Source: Phytoseiulus persimilis | Taxonomy: Eukaryota > Arthropoda > Arachnida > Mesostigmata > Phytoseiidae | NCBI GenBank assembly: GCA_037576195.1 | Contig: CM075101.1 | Location: 13,640,001-13,704,000 of the forward strand | DNA length: 64,000 bases | Direction of reading: 5' to 3' | Part shown: positions 61,770 to 64,000 of the stretch, one piece after another | Layout: every line of letters begins with the position of its first letter | Position numbering within the stretch: the stretch's first letter is position 1 | Made by a program: the position numbers and the translations under genes | The notes under the pieces: generated by a model | Seen by the model: the letters and a program-made list of their open reading frames with translations, nothing else | Told to the model about the DNA's origin: nothing | Database searches by the model: none

Positions 61770-64000
61770 GGAGACGAGCTCCGTTGTGTTTTACCCCTGC
61801 AACGCCGAGTAATGCTCAGACCGGCGCCCCAGGGAACGACGGATAATCCGAGAAAGCAGAGCTGCATGGCGCGAAAGATCCGTTCCGCTCATCCGAGATT
61901 TCCTCGAAGAAACATCACTCGCTCTAAGCGTGGCAGGATATCAGGAGGAGGACCCGACGGGCCGGATCGAGCCCAAATTGCCCGGATGAGATGAGGAAAC
62001 AATAGAGAGAAACAATGAAGTGTTTCAACCGGTGGGAGCAACAGACAAGGTTGTTGTTAACAGATCCCGCTGGTAGGAAACCAAAGGGCGAGCGTCGACA
62101 ATGAATCACCAACAGCGGCCTGCTTCATTCGTCCGCGGATGCTCAAAGAACGTCTATTTTTAAAATTCATTTGCGTTCAAGACAGAAGATGGATCTGTCC
62201 ACCCCTGAGGTAATCTAGTCTCGTGTTCATCAGAGGAGAGCAAAGAGTTCTTTCGTCATTCGCTCCAACCTTTATTGACGTCTGGGCTGTTTGTGCGTTG
62301 AGGTCCTCGCGCTTAGAAATAGCCGACTATGAAAGGGGAAGAAACCTCTCGAGCAGATGGGTCGCGAGGCACTTGCGCTGGGAACTTTTTTCTCTTTGCA
62401 ACATAACATCGGCGTTGGAGTATAAAAACGCGGAGCAAGAAGAGATTTATGAGGGCATATTCCTCGCACGGATTTCCCCTTGGGTTCGAACGGTCGTTCA
62501 TCCTTCCCTGGAAAAGAAGGAAGTGCAGTCGCTCAACGAGCCTGAAAACATTCGGAAAGTTTCAAACGACACTTTTCCGACGGGCTTCCTAGAACGTCCC
62601 TCCGATCGAGGAGCTCCTAGGAACAATGACCCAGGAGTGCTACGCACCGGGTCAGCGGCCAGAAAAGATGACCCCGTTTCCAGCAGGGCGGTCCGATTTC
62701 CAAGATTCCCGAGTTTCGCGCGAAGCCCATGGCTGTGTCGGCGGTCTCCACCGATGGAGCTATTAAGTTTGACCCGCGAAACGCTGGAGGCCACGAAGCC
62801 TTACTCTACGGGAGCCAGAAATCTAGGAGTTAATGCTGGAACACATTTAACATCGCGTCCACTTTTCACGTCGAGGAGTTTCAGCCTCAACAACCGCCGA
62901 CCCAGTTTTGGCTCGGCTAGACCAGGGGTCACCGTACCCGACGATCTTGAGTCGGCGAATTAGACACTCGCCAGAACTAAGCTGATTACCTCTGTCTATA
63001 TTCTGCGAATTCAATTACGATGGCGCTGTTTTTCTCTGAGAGGATATGAAATCAGCGTCGAATCTGTGGAGACGTCTTGCCTCTTGTTTCCGCTAAGCTC
63101 ACTGTTCTCACGTCCACGTTGCGTTCAATCGTTCCTCTCGTTTGCGATTCCTTCGAATGCGTTAGTCGCAGCGGAGAAGGCTCCAAAGGTGACGCGATTC
63201 CTTCCGGCGAGATAGCTGGCTCTTTTTGTGGCGGCAGAAAAAAGGCTGACGGGAATGGAGGCACGGAGCTCAACATGGCATACAATACAGAGTTGACTAA
63301 CGATCTTCCTCCTGTTTTTTTCTCCCTCGCTCGGAATGCTCTCTCTCTGTCACCGCCGTTTTCACGCTTCGCCTCACTCCGGGTCGGGAGCAGGCATTTA
63401 CACCTGGTCGCTACTCGCTACCCACCTGGTATGCTCGCGCGGGAGTCTAGAGATGCGGGTTCCGTTCACTCGATTGCTGGCTCGGGACCTCCATTCTCTA
63501 CAACTGTCCCGTTATCAGAACACGGAGCCGCGATGCTCAGAAGGACAATCGGAGCACGAAATTCGTTATGTGCATCCGCATATCAGCGGAACCATTCCAT
63601 GAGTTCGAAGGTCGAGAACGCGAGCCACGCGAAAAGTCAAGACGACTCCGGATGAATCCTCCGCGATGCTTTTGTAGAAATCATGAAAGACGAGACGTCG
63701 TCGTTTCCGAATAGTGGTTTCAATGAGACCTGGAGGGGGGACACAGGAAACCTGATAGAGGAACAATAGCGGAACGGGTACAGATGCTTGTCGTCGGTGT
63801 TTTGGAGCGGCGATGCAAAGCATTCTGAGAACATTCCCCAGGACAGCAGCAGCTGCAAGACTTCCTCTCGATATCTCACAAAACAATATCATTGCTTTCC
63901 ACTCACGTATATTCTCTCCGATATGATGGATTCTCAGCTCGCTTGCGACGGTAACGAATACCCGAGAGAACGCGGAGGGAGAGAAGACCGTTTGCTCCTC
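61770..64000. other. Right-hand flank upstream of KAP3; unassigned open frame
   Basis: Contains the KAP3 promoter side. A plus-strand frame is open over about 246 codons (62223-62963), but its only in-frame ATG comes late (62752) and the peptide, rich in Ser, Arg and Pro, matches nothing I know. A second frame (63077-63655) is also unrecognised. These could be exons of a gene running past the window. Confidence 0.3.

Noticed and set aside
1-64000. Bacterial-type systems: operons, CRISPR arrays, phage or plasmid modules
   Set aside because: The coding regions are spliced animal genes; no direct-repeat and spacer array or prokaryotic gene cluster is present.

Overview
This is a eukaryotic nuclear window, almost certainly from an arthropod. 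The genes are broken by short spliceosomal introns (mostly 60-200 bp), polyadenylation signals follow several stop codons, and the gene set is animal: a Rel/Dorsal factor, WDR7, KAP3, DIPK1/FAM69, ENT, alkaline phosphatase, mitochondrial TrpRS and RpS11. Balanced base composition, compact genes, uneven intron density and a sugar-binding-motif glycosyltransferase of a kind I associate with ticks and mites point to a mesostigmatid mite, perhaps a phytoseiid. The lineage call is inference.

Layout, left to right: a Dorsal-class Rel transcription factor (+, to 3596); a PM20D2-like M20 peptidase (+, 5803-7682); a DIPK1/FAM69 divergent kinase (-, 8006-9654), whose 3' end converges on PM20D2; 4.5 kb without a recognisable gene; a single-exon equilibrative nucleoside transporter (+, 14171-15676); 10.8 kb with no gene I can support; an alkaline phosphatase (+, 26440-30222, or to 31006 if a C-terminal exon belongs to it); a 660-bp non-autonomous DNA transposon (32888-33547); mitochondrial tryptophanyl-tRNA synthetase (+, 34077-35610); WDR7/rabconnectin-3 beta (-, 36814-41610); a 24-exon chromatin-type zinc-finger gene (-, 43345-51224); a type II membrane glycosyltransferase (-, 53577-55801); RpS11 (-, 56901-57657); and kinesin-2 subunit KAP3 (-, 58824-61769).

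The genes do not form a pathway; they are ordinary neighbours in a compact animal genome. The exon models were built by hand from splice sites, reading phase and family resemblance. Every multi-exon model given as complete sums to an uninterrupted frame.

The most unusual object is the zinc-finger gene. Its predicted 1520-residue product joins an N-terminal C2H2-like finger, an AT-hook, a CXXC-type zinc finger and about 19 further fingers, and ends in an internally duplicated module. That module shows many synonymous and almost no replacement differences. Other points of interest are three GC-AG introns, a 3.76-kb unbroken exon in WDR7, and an alkaline phosphatase lacking a conserved active-site histidine.
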